Shown here in pieces: positions 43,905 to 51,967 of a stretch of 64,000 nt of DNA. The stretch spans positions 628,156 to 692,155 of the forward strand of contig CAUYUJ010016061.1 in NCBI GenBank assembly GCA_963575745.1, written 5' to 3'. This DNA comes from Prorocentrum cordatum (taxonomy: Eukaryota; Sar; Dinophyceae; Prorocentrales; Prorocentraceae). Both the position numbers and the translations under genes were made by a program. Position 1 is the first letter of the stretch. Every line of letters begins with the position of its first letter. The notes beneath the pieces are model-generated. The model had not been told where the DNA came from. It saw nothing but the letters and a program-made list of their open reading frames with translations, and searched no databases.

Positions 43905-44285
43905 GTCCACGGTCCTGGGAAACTGTCGACGGTCCGGGCGGTCCGTCCACGGTCCGGGGGGTCCGTTCACGGTCGGGGGGGACCGTCGACGGTCCGGGGG
44001 CCGACCCTCCAAGGTCCGGGGGGTCCGTCCACGGTCGTCTGGGGGGTCAGTCCACGGTCTGGGGGGTCCGTCGACCGTCAGGGGGGGGCCGTCCACGGTC
44101 CGGGGGGACCGTCCAGAGTCCAGGGGGACCGTCGACGGTCCGGGGGCGCCGTCCACGGTCCGGGGGGGACCGTTGACGGTCCAGGGGGTCCGTCCACGGT
44201 CAACAGTCCAGGGGTGGGTCCGTGGAGGGACCCCTGGGGGGGTCCAGGGGGGTCCTTCCAGGGTCCAGGGTCCAGGGGTGACTGC
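43905..44285. repeat. GGTCCGTCCACGGTCCGGGG minisatellite
   Basis: About eighteen imperfect units of roughly 20 bp (ACGGTCCGGGGGGTCCGTCC and variants with CGTCGACGGTC). The right end degrades to GGTCCAGGGGGG. It lies just 3' of the small minus-strand gene. Confidence 0.9.
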
Positions 44286-44579
44286 TCACGTACCAGACTC
44301 TTTGGGTCCGTGGAGGGTCGAAGGGGTTTTCCTTCGGGATGGGCCCGACGATGCAGGTGTGCCTGTTTCGGGTATAATCCACTTCTCGACGATGCCGCTC
44401 TTCTCGACGCTTCTCACGGTCCACGACCACGCCCTGTATTTGATGCGGTGTTGGCTCGTGTTCGCCATGATGAAGCTCAGGACGAAGATCATCAGTACCA
44501 AGATGTACACCGTCGCGTCGCTCACCAGCAGGATGTTGTCCCCGTCGCGGCCCAAGGTCGAATTGCACGTCTTGCTCAT
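44286..44579 (-). CDS. Probable small single-pass membrane protein
   Basis: An ATG at 44579 opens 97 codons with G or C at nearly every third position, the signature of the real genes here. The product begins MSKTCNSTLGRDGD, has one strongly hydrophobic helix at about residues 17-36 (ATVYILVLMIFVLSFIMAN), then a basic stretch (SQHRIKYRAW) and a polar tail. The helix followed by basic residues suggests a signal-anchor or tail in the membrane. No family is recognised. An upstream ATG at 44615 would add 12 residues. The last 15-20 residues run towards the GGTCC minisatellite and may not be coding, so this could be one exon of a longer gene. It is divergent from the coiled-coil gene starting at 44709, only about 130 bp away. 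Confidence 0.5.
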   Translation of the reverse strand: MSKTCNSTLGRDGDNILLVSDATVYILVLMIFVLSFIMANTSQHRIKYRAWSWTVRSVEKSGIVEKWIIPETGTPASSGPSRRKTPSTLHGPKESGT

Positions 44580-44597
44580 CGTAGCGGCGACGATATT

Positions 44598-44618
44598 CCG
44601 CAGCCATCTTGGCACAAG
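44598..44618 (+). promoter_or_regulatory. Relict spliced-leader-like sequence upstream of the coiled-coil gene
   Basis: By eye 18 of 21 positions match the conserved dinoflagellate spliced leader (differences at positions 4, 11 and 17). The core here reads CCATCTTGGCACAAG against CCATTTTGGCTCAAG, preceded by CCGCAG. Leader relics arise when a trans-spliced mRNA is reverse-transcribed back into the genome, and the CCGNAG part can then serve as the new acceptor. It lies about 90 bp before the ATG at 44709. It also overlaps the 5' side of the divergent small gene, so coincidence is not excluded. Confidence 0.5.
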
Positions 44619-44624
44619 TTTGGG

Positions 44625-44647
44625 GGCTCAAGTTGAGAACTTGAGCC
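44625..44647. other. Perfect 10-bp hairpin containing GGCTCAAG
   Basis: GGCTCAAGTT, a GAG loop, then AACTTGAGCC. The left arm equals the last eight bases of the spliced leader plus TT. It lies between two divergent starts. It could be a second, damaged leader relic or a structural element. Confidence 0.5.
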
Positions 44648-44708
44648 ACCAAACGTCCATACAGACTTACTTACTATCTTGCCCAGGGGGGCTATCCACC
44701 GAGACGCG

Positions 44709-47700
44709 ATGTTGACGCCTATGCCCAAGGCAATTGCGATTGTCTTCCTCCGTTTACTAGCCGTCGCGGCGACCGGCGATGCGGAGCTTGCGGCGGACAA
44801 CATCCTCATGCAGATCAGTGCTGGAAGTGCGTGGCGACGTCCACAGGCTGATTGTACAGGGGTCCGCAAAAGCTTCGACGCTGGCTTTGGGGGCTGTGAC
44901 GTGTACACTTCAAACCGCAACAACCACCAGTTCTGCCACAGGGACTTCGACGAGGGCCAGGGCTTCTACGCCGCGCAGGTGTGCTCCGAGTGCCTCGTGT
45001 GCCAGGCGCTGTCCCCGGATGCCGAGAAGGCCCGAAGAGGGGATAGATTACAATACAGTCGGGGCGTTGACCTAAGGAACCTCAAATAAGGAACGAGGCC
45101 CCTTTTTTCTATAAGTTAAACTTCGATGTCCGATCGAAATCATAAGGAAAACCTGAGGCAAGCTGTGAAACACTTAAGGAACGCGGAGCCCCTCCCCAAC
45201 GAAAAGCGTTCCTTCTTCAGGGCCCCGACTGTATTGCTTGACCCCCAGAATTGATTTCCCCGTCGAACACATGAGGAAAATACATCGAATAGCCCGTAGA
45301 TCTACGGAAAAGTGTAGGCACGTTTCTTAGATTCGACGGGAAATCCATTTCGGGGTAAATCGATTATGTGGTCGATCTTGTACTCGAAAGGCGGCCGAGG
45401 AGTCGGCGGCCGAGCAGGCGGCGAAGCTGAAGCGCGACGCCGAGCTGGAGAAGGCCGAGGCGAAGGCGAACAAGAAGAAGGCCGAGCGCGAGGCCAAAGA
45501 AAAGGCCTGGCAAGAGGAGAAGGAGAAGAGGGAACGCGAAGCGGAGGAGGAGAAGAACAAGGCTCTCCAGGAGGCCACGGAGGCCGAGAACAGGGCCCAG
45601 GAGGCTGAGCGCAGGGCCGAGGATGCCAAGCGCGAGGCGGAGGCCGCGGCCGTGCGCCGGGCGCAGGCCGATGCAAAGCTGAAGGAGTTTGCCAATCGTC
45701 ATGAGTGGAGCAGGGAGCACGAGCAGCTAGAGGCCGAGCACATGGTGCGGAAGGAGGCCCACAGCCAGGCGGTCCAGGATGCGAAGCAAGCGCAGAAGGA
45801 GGTCGGCCCGCTCAAGGAAGAGGCCCGGCGCAAGGCAGAGGTCCTTAAAAGAGCGGAGGCCAAGCACAAGGGGGAGGCCGAGCGCAAAGCGGAGGCCGTG
45901 CGCAAAATGCAGGAGAAGCGAGAGGAGGAAGAGCGCAAAGCAGAGGCCCAGCGCAAGGAGGAGGCAGAGCGCGCGGCCGAGGGCGAGAGCTTGATGAAGG
46001 CGGCGCAGGAGGAAGCGGACCGTATGGCGGAGGCCGAGAGCAAGGTGGAGGCCGAGCGCAAGGCGGAGGCCGAGCGCGCAGCAGAGGCCGAGCGCAAGGC
46101 GCAGGCCAAGGCAGCGGCCGAGGCCGCGGAGGAGGCCGAGCGCAAGGCCGAGGCCGAGCGCGTTGCCAAGGAAGACGCCAAGCGGCAGGCGGAGGAGGCC
46201 GAGCGCGTGGCAGAGGCCAAGCGCAAGGTGGAGGCCGAGCGCAAGGTGGAGGCCGAGCGCAAGGCGCAGGCCAAGGCAGCGGCCGAGGCCGCGGAGGAGG
46301 CCGAGCGCAAGGCCGAGGCCGAGCGCGTGGCCAAGGAAGACGCCAAGCGGCAGGCGGAGGAGGCCGAGCGCAAGGCGGAGGCCGAGCGCAAGGCCGAAGC
46401 CGAGCGGAAGGCGGAGGCCGAGCGCAAGGCGGAGGCCGAGCGCAAGGCGGAGGCCGAGCGCGCAGCAGAGGCCGAGCGCAAGGCGCAGGCCAAGGCAGCG
46501 GCCGAGGCCGCGGAGGAGGCCGAGCGCAAGGCCGAGGCCGAGCGCGTTGCCAAGGAAGACGCCAAGCGGCAGGCGGAGGAGGCCGAGCGCGTGGCAGAGG
46601 CCAAGCGCAAGGTGGAGGCCGAGCGCAAGGTGGAGGCCGAGCGCAAGGCGGAGGCCGAGCGCGCAGCAGAGGCCGAGCGCAAGGCGCAGGCCAAGGCAGC
46701 GGCCGAGGCCGCAGAGGAGGCCGAGCGCAAGGCCGAGGCCGAGCGCGTGGCAGAGGCGGAGCGCAAGGCGGAGGCCGAGCGCAAGGCCCAGGCCGAGCGG
46801 AAGGTAGAGGTCGAGCGCAAGGCGGAGGCGAAGGCCAAGCGCAAGGCGGAGGCCGAGCGCAAGGCGCACGCCAAGGCAGCGGCCGAGGCCGCGGAGGAGG
46901 CCGAGCGCAAGGCCGAGGCTGAGCGCGTGGCAGAGGCGGAGCGCAAGGCCGAGGCCGAGCGCAAGGCCGAGGCCGAGCTGAAGGCAGAGGCCGAGCGCAA
47001 GGCCGAGGCCGAACGCGCAGCAGAGGCCGAGCGCAAAGTTCAGACCGAGCGCAAGGCCGAAGCCGAGCGGAAGGCGGAGGCCAAGGCCAAGCGCAAGGCA
47101 GAGGCCGAGCGCAAGGCGGAGGCGAAGGCCAAGCGCAAGGTGGAGGAAATGCGGAGGGCGGAGGCCGAGGGCGTGGCCAAGGAGAAAGCCGAACAGAGGG
47201 CCGAGGCCGAGGCCAAGCGCAAGGTGGAGGACATGCGCGTGGCGGAGGCCGAGGGCGTGGCCAAGGAGAAAGCCGAACAGAGGGCCGAGGCCGAGGCCAA
47301 GCGCAAGGTGGAGGACATGCGCAAGGCGGAGGCCGAGGGCGTGGCCAAGGAGAAAGCCGAACTGAGGGCCGAGGCCGAGGCCAAGCGCAAGGTGGAGGAC
47401 ATGCGCAAGGCGGAGGCCGAGGGCGTGGCCAAGGAGAAAGACGAACGGAGGGCGGAGGCCGAGCGCAAGGCGGAGGCCAAGGCAGAAGCCGAGCGCAATG
47501 CGCAGGCTAAGCGCGAAGAGGACGATCATTGGGCCAAGGAGTTGGCCAAGGAAGAGGCTGAACGCAAGGCGAAGCTGCAAGCGGAGGCTGCGGCGGAGGA
47601 GGCCAAGAAGGACGCTGAGCGGGCGGCTGCGGAGGAGGCCAAGCGCGTGGCACAGGAGACGCAGGCCGCGGAGGAGTCCGAGCGCGCCGCACGCCAGCAG

Positions 47701-48579
47701 GCCAAGAAGGCCCAGAAGGCGGCGGCGGCGGCGGCGGCCAAGAAGCGGGCCGAGGCCGAGGAGGAGGCTCAGCGCAAGAACGAGGCCGAGGAGGCTGCGC
47801 AGGCGGCGGCGCAGGCGGAGGCGGCGCAGGCGAGAGCGAAGGAGGCTGTTGCGGCGAAAGCGCCAAAGCCGGCGAAGGAAGAGCGCTACAGCTTCGAGCC
47901 GCCCATGCTGCCAGCCGCTGGGCATTGGTGGGACGAGCAGGGCACCACGCAGAAGGAGGCTGCAAAGCCGAAGTCTGCTCGGAAAGAGACTGCCGCAAAA
48001 GCCGTCGGCGACCCCCACTTGGTGAACATGTACGGACAGCGCTTCGACATCCTGAGGGAGGGCAATCACACGCTGATCCAGATTCCCAGGCATGCGGAAC
48101 CCAAAGAAACCTTGCTGAAGGTGAACGGCGAGGCTTTGCACATGGGCGGCGCTTGCGCCGACATGTACTTCCGCTCCATCTCCGTAAAGGGCAAGTGGGC
48201 CGAAGACTTGGCGTACACGCTGAGCAAAGGGCAAAGCCGCAGCGCTGGTTTCAACTTCTTTGCGGACGCAGCTCACAAGAGCAACAGCACGCACTGGACG
48301 CGCTTCGGCAACGAGCTGGACCTGAAGATTATCTGGGGCAGAACGATCACCGGCGTCCGCTACCTCAACATCTTCGTCAAGCATCTGGCCGCTGTGCAGG
48401 CCTCCGTCGGTGGTCTCCTCGGCGAGGACGACCACTCGACTATCGCGACTCCTCCGGCGCACTGCAAGCGCACGATCTCCCTCTTGTCCATCGGGAGCCA
48501 CCTGGGCGCCGGCGTGTCGCAGGGCGACGGCACATTCGACGAGCTGGCGCAGGTGGCGCACGAGTTCGACTACCAGTGA
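44709..48579 (+). CDS. Secreted coiled-coil protein with Cys-rich head and GDPH (VWD-like) domain
   Basis: Predicted from two exons, 44709-45029 and 45391-48579, giving about 1169 residues. Residues 1-25 form a signal peptide (PKAIAIVFLRLLAVAATGDA). Residues about 45-97 hold six Cys (for example VCSECLVCQ). From 108 to about 930 runs an Ala/Glu/Lys/Arg coiled coil of KAEAER hexads, with larger duplicated blocks and four 28-residue repeats (KVEDMR..AEAEGVAKEKAEQ) near 690-790. From about 979 comes VGDPHLVNMYGQRFD and IQIPRH, a von Willebrand D-like start seen in many dinoflagellate proteins. The stop is at 48577-48579. A pyrimidine-rich AG at 44686 could be the trans-splice acceptor. A structural role at the cell surface or matrix is inferred. 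The main doubt is whether the first exon joins the second as modelled. Antisense frames over the coiled coil are artefacts of the GAG/GCC codons. Confidence 0.75.
45030..45390 (+). other. Predicted GC-AG intron of the coiled-coil gene
   Basis: The donor is GAGAAG|GCCCG and the acceptor is CTCGAAAG|GCGGCC, both in phase 0, joining ...SPDAEK to AAEESAAEQ. The same AAG|GC context at both ends leaves the exact cut ambiguous by a base or two, which is common in dinoflagellates. GC is lower than in the exons, there are stops in all frames, and an inverted-repeat element fills half of it. A transcript would settle it. Confidence 0.6.
45051..45236. mobile_element. Inverted-repeat element M6 inside the intron
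   Basis: CAATACAGTCGGGGC at 45051-45065 is repeated exactly in inverted form (GCCCCGACTGTATTG) at 45222-45236. Weaker pairing continues inward (AAGGAAC / GTTCCTT). Length is 186 bp. No clear target duplication was seen. It may be a MITE that inserted into the intron, or the remnant of the element that made the intron. Confidence 0.65.
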
Positions 48580-50130
48580 GCTCTGATTCGCACTGGGCGC
48601 GCAGATCACCCCCGGCTGCTAGCCCGCTTCCGCCCCACGGCCGGGCGCTTTTTGCGCGTCTACCACACTTTGGAAATCTGGTGCGAGGCCGACGCGGTCT
48701 TGGGCGGCGCGTCGGCCGTCAGGGGCAGCACAGGCAGTCCCCCCAGGCACAGCCAAGACGCTGAAGTCAGGAGCAGTTTGGATTCGGAAGGGGCTCGATG
48801 TTCCTTACATCCCTCCGTGGTTGTTCCTCTAGCCCTTCTCGTGCACCCAGGTTTTTTTGAAGCCGCAGAGAGGCTTCGTTCCTCATTTCGCGTGCCTGAT
48901 TTCAGCAGCCCGACTGCAGTCCCGGCTGGCCTCAGCCAGGCCCCACGGAGTAGTCACAGCTGGCCTCAACAGGCCCCCTATTGAGCAGTCTGGGGCGGCT
49001 CTCACGCCTCGACCCTGGGGCGCAGAGCGCCCCTGGGGCGCCGCCGCAGGCGGGCGGCCTGTTTCTTGGCATCGCTCGGGCGCGTGCATGTTTTCCTCGG
49101 CGAGGGCCCTCGAGGACCATCCTGGACCATCGAGCAAAAAAAAACACGCACGAAGCCGCAAAATGCACGGGATATGGACGTCCGAGCGATGGCGAGGTTT
49201 ATGCCAGCTGGGACTACTCGGGGAGCCTGCTGAGGCCAGCCAGGGCCAGGACAACCCAGGAGCCGTCCGGGTGCACCCAGAAGCCTTGCCAGTCTGGTTT
49301 CCCTTGAGATCCGACGTCGCGCACCAAAGTGCAACATCGCGATCAGGTATGTCCTGAGCCCTTGACCCCAGGTTTCTGCGGCATGTCTCGAGCCGGGTCA
49401 CTCTGTGATGGTCCTGGGGCCCGAAGCCAGTCGAAAACGCCCGGTGTGGAAGAAGTGCAACGCCCGGAATGGAGGGTTTTCCTCCCGCGGGACTGCTCGG
49501 GGGCTGTCTCTGTGCACAACCCGAAGCCGTACCAGCAGCGACGCCTATCCCTCGTCATCAGCTTCGGGTTTGAGTGTGAATTGTGGCATCGGGGGCGGCC
49601 TCCTGGGATCCTCGTGATGGCTCCTGCTTTTTGGGGAGCGGCCCTCTGTACGTTTGCACCTTACAGTGCGCGACGTCTCGTACACCGTTCAGGCGAACGC
49701 AAGCATGCATCAAGGGGGCGTGGATTGGTGACGGGCCCCGCTTCCAGGGGAAATCGCGGATATCTCCTCCGCCGAGCGAGGCGGCACTGGCCGCACTCCG
49801 GGGAGGGCACCTCCCCCGGTCCGTGGCTCTGGGCACCGCGCGCCAGAGGCAGGGATCGCTGCTCCCTGTCTGCGCGCCCCCGAGCCGTGCTCTTCGGCGG
49901 TGCGCTCGAGCGCCCCACCAGGCCCTCGTCGTCAGCTCGCCGGGCCCGCGCCCTCGCGGCGAGGCGGGGCGGGGGGCGTCCTTCCCCGAGGAGGCCCGCC
50001 GCGCGGGGCGGCAGGGCGAGTGCCCATGGGCGGGGGCCAGGCGCGGTGGAGGCGCGGCGTCGTCTGGGCGCTGCGGCTGCTCGGGTGCCGCGCTGCAGCG
50101 GCGCGCAGAGGGGGGCGTAGGGGGGGGAGG
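48580..50130. other. Unassigned region 3' of the coiled-coil gene
   Basis: Contains an R6 copy (48905-49065, phrases CGGCTGGCCTCAGCCAGGCC and CTCGACCCTGGGGCGCAGAG) and a partly inverted R6 phrase near 49210-49245. Several frames at 49.3-50.1 kb are open for 100 or more codons because of high GC, but show no domains. No gene is called. Confidence 0.4.
48905..49065 (+). repeat. Dispersed repeat R6
   Basis: Matches 30016-30130 in order: GGCCTCA..CAGGCCCC, GGGGCGGCTCTCACGCCTCG, GGGGCGCAGAGCGCCCCTGG, GGGGCGCCGCCGCAGGCGGG. Confidence 0.65.
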
Positions 50131-50240
50131 GGGGGGGACCCGCGGAGGAGGAGGGGGAGGAGGAGGGAGGAGGGGAGGAGGAGGAGGAGGAGAGGAGGAG
50201 GAGGAGAGGAGGAGGAGGAGGAGGAGGAGGAGGAGGCGAA
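50131..50240. repeat. GGA microsatellite
   Basis: GGA triplets, with GGCGAAGGAGGCGAAGGAGG at the right edge. No gene. Confidence 0.95.
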
Positions 50241-50749
50241 GGAGGCGAAGGAGGAGCCCTGGAACAGAAAGCCCTCAGGCCAACCATCGCCCCAGGCATC
50301 CCAGCGGGGGGCAGTTGACGCCATCATGGGAAGTTGCAAAGGTGTGGAGGTACATTGGACCCTCCTCTGGGGACGTCTTCGTTCGCCGAGGGTTCCCAGA
50401 GGAGTCCTCGGCCCCCTCCGGTGGCTATTGACGCCTTCATGTAAAGGTGCGGGGGGGGCCCAAGCAGCCCCTATGATGGAAGCTGCGCGGGGTGTGAGGC
50501 CTGTTGACGGTCCTCACGGGTGAGGCCTAAAGACGGTCCTCACCCAGGGGGCAGGGGCGACAGGGCCAGAGGGTTTCTTGGAAGCGCCCCTGCTTCTTAG
50601 AAGGCGCGGCGCTCATCTAGAGATGCAAGGCCAGGGCCCTCTAAGAAGCCTTCCCCCCTCCCCCATACGCCCCTCTGCGCGCCCCCAAGGATTCGCCAGG
50701 CGATGGACCCAACCACGTGCAGTTGTCAGTACCGCAGATGTGGGTAATC
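50241..50749. other. Unassigned sequence
   Basis: Includes a short direct repeat, GTGAGGCCT..GACGGTCCTCAC, at 50490-50540. No gene is recognised. Confidence 0.45.
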
Positions 50750-50850
50750 GTCTTCGGTGGAGCTCCCCATGGGCCACGAAACGCTGTGCTGGGCGGGGGA
50801 GACCCATGCGAACCCTGCCACTGGGGCCTTCGGTGGAGCTCCCCATGGGC
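50750..50850 (-). repeat. R1 unit pair, minus orientation
   Basis: GGTGGAGCTCCCCATGGGCC occurs at 50756 and again at 50834, with CACTGGGGCCTTC between, as in the array at 33.2-33.7 kb. Confidence 0.8.
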
Positions 50851-51359
50851 CGCCGAGCGCGCACGCTACACCTGCAAGGCGCGCAAGCACGACATACTGG
50901 CAGGCTCGCCCATGCACCCCAGGGATCAGGAACGCGCCGCTATCCTCACAGCGCCCCGATGCACTGGGAGTGCCCCGGCTGCCAGGAGAAGAAAGAACGC
51001 GACCACCCCATGCGCGCCCACGCGCTGGTCAGCACTCATGAGCACCAGCACGACCTGGAGGACCACATCACTCCAGCGATCAGCAGGCTCAACTACCCAG
51101 CTGCGCAGACCTTCGAGCAGCAGACGAGGCTGTTCTGCCACCCGCACCCACACAAAAATCATGAGCCGGCTCATCATCTAGCGCTGGAGCTCAAGGTAGT
51201 GGTTCGGGTAACTGTGCCATTCGAGCTCTAACTAGTGGCTCGGGCGACTGTGTCACTCGACCAGGGATACGAGCCAGTCCAGCAACAGGCGCAGAGCTTC
51301 GACGGTCAGTACCCCGAGCTGCCGACACATCTGTAAGCAACCCGACGCCCTCAGACTAG
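50851..51359 (+). other. Possible gene remnant with frame changes
   Basis: The plus strand reads as ordinary protein in pieces: RARYTCKARKHDILAG from about 50857, then in another frame MHWECPGCQEKKERDHPMRA and HALVSTHEHQHDLEDHI (50960-51075). The CPGC and His-rich composition would suit a small metal-binding domain, but no family is recognised and the frames do not join. A decayed coding fragment is possible. Confidence 0.25.
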
Positions 51360-51640
51360 ATTCGCGATCGCCGCATTACAAGACCCGTCTTCCATCCGTG
51401 AAACTGTTGCAAATATGCAGGATGAATGTGCTCGGCGTCGAGGCGAGAGTCCTTCACTGAAACAAATGCAAGCTTTGAAAGCGAATGTGCGCGGCGCATC
51501 AGGCGAGAGCCACATTTTGAAAACGGCCCGCCTTCGATCCGCGAAACCGTTACAATGTCAAGCTTCAGGGTCATAAGTGGTGAAAAAACTCAAGCGGAAC
51601 TCCTGGCCCGCCCTACCAACATGTCTCGGGGGGCGACGGG
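51360..51640 (-). repeat. Tandem family R4, short array, minus orientation
   Basis: Two units (GAATGTGCTCGGCG and GAATGTGCGCGGCG, with GAGAGCCACATTTTGAAAAC and GGCCCGCC) end in the same conserved terminus as at 27.9 kb: AAGCTTCAGGG..CTCAAGCGGAACTCC, GGCCCGCCCT. Confidence 0.8.
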
Positions 51641-51663
51641 GAGGAATTATTTGTTAAGAGCGG

Positions 51664-51732
51664 GGATGGAGGAGGGGGAGGAGGAGGAGGAGGAGGAGGA
51701 GGAGGAGGAGGAGGAGGAGGAGGAGGAGGGAG
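51664..51732. repeat. GGA microsatellite
   Basis: A short GGA tract between the R4 array and the kinase gene. Confidence 0.9.
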
Positions 51733-51872
51733 AGAACCGTCCGTTAGCCCGACGGTGATGGAGACACGAGTGCCCGCCGAGCCGAGCCGAGCCGAAGGGG
51801 AGGACCAACACCGGGGGGGAGGTGGACTCGATGGAGCAGAATATCCGACGATCCGTCGCAGGTTACGTAGCG

Positions 51873-51899
51873 CCTTTTTTGCAGCCACCGTGGCTCAAG
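51873..51899 (+). promoter_or_regulatory. T-run/AG acceptor and leader-like relic upstream of the kinase
   Basis: CCTTTTTTGCAG is followed directly by CCACCGTGGCTCAAG. Against the dinoflagellate leader, 15 of the last 19 positions match (51881-51899). The T-run plus AG is a good trans-splice acceptor. The ATG at 51968 is 69 bases beyond the relic. On its own the match is modest; its position is what gives it weight. Confidence 0.45.
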
Positions 51900-51967
51900 C
51901 AATGTCGGGGGCCCGGTAGGTCCGTGCACCTCGGCCAAGTAAGCCGTGCGTTTGAGCGGCAGCAGAG

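Noticed and set aside
44598-44618. A spliced-leader RNA gene
   Set aside because: The leader-like sequence is imperfect and no downstream donor, Sm-like site or short-RNA structure was seen, so it is treated as a relic only.
45699-48609. Long antisense frames (445 and 960 codons) across the coiled-coil gene
   Set aside because: They translate to repeating Leu-Ala-Leu-Gly or Ser-Ala strings, which is just the complement of GAG/GCC/AAG/CGC codons. The sense frame has a signal peptide, varied ends and a recognisable C-terminal domain.
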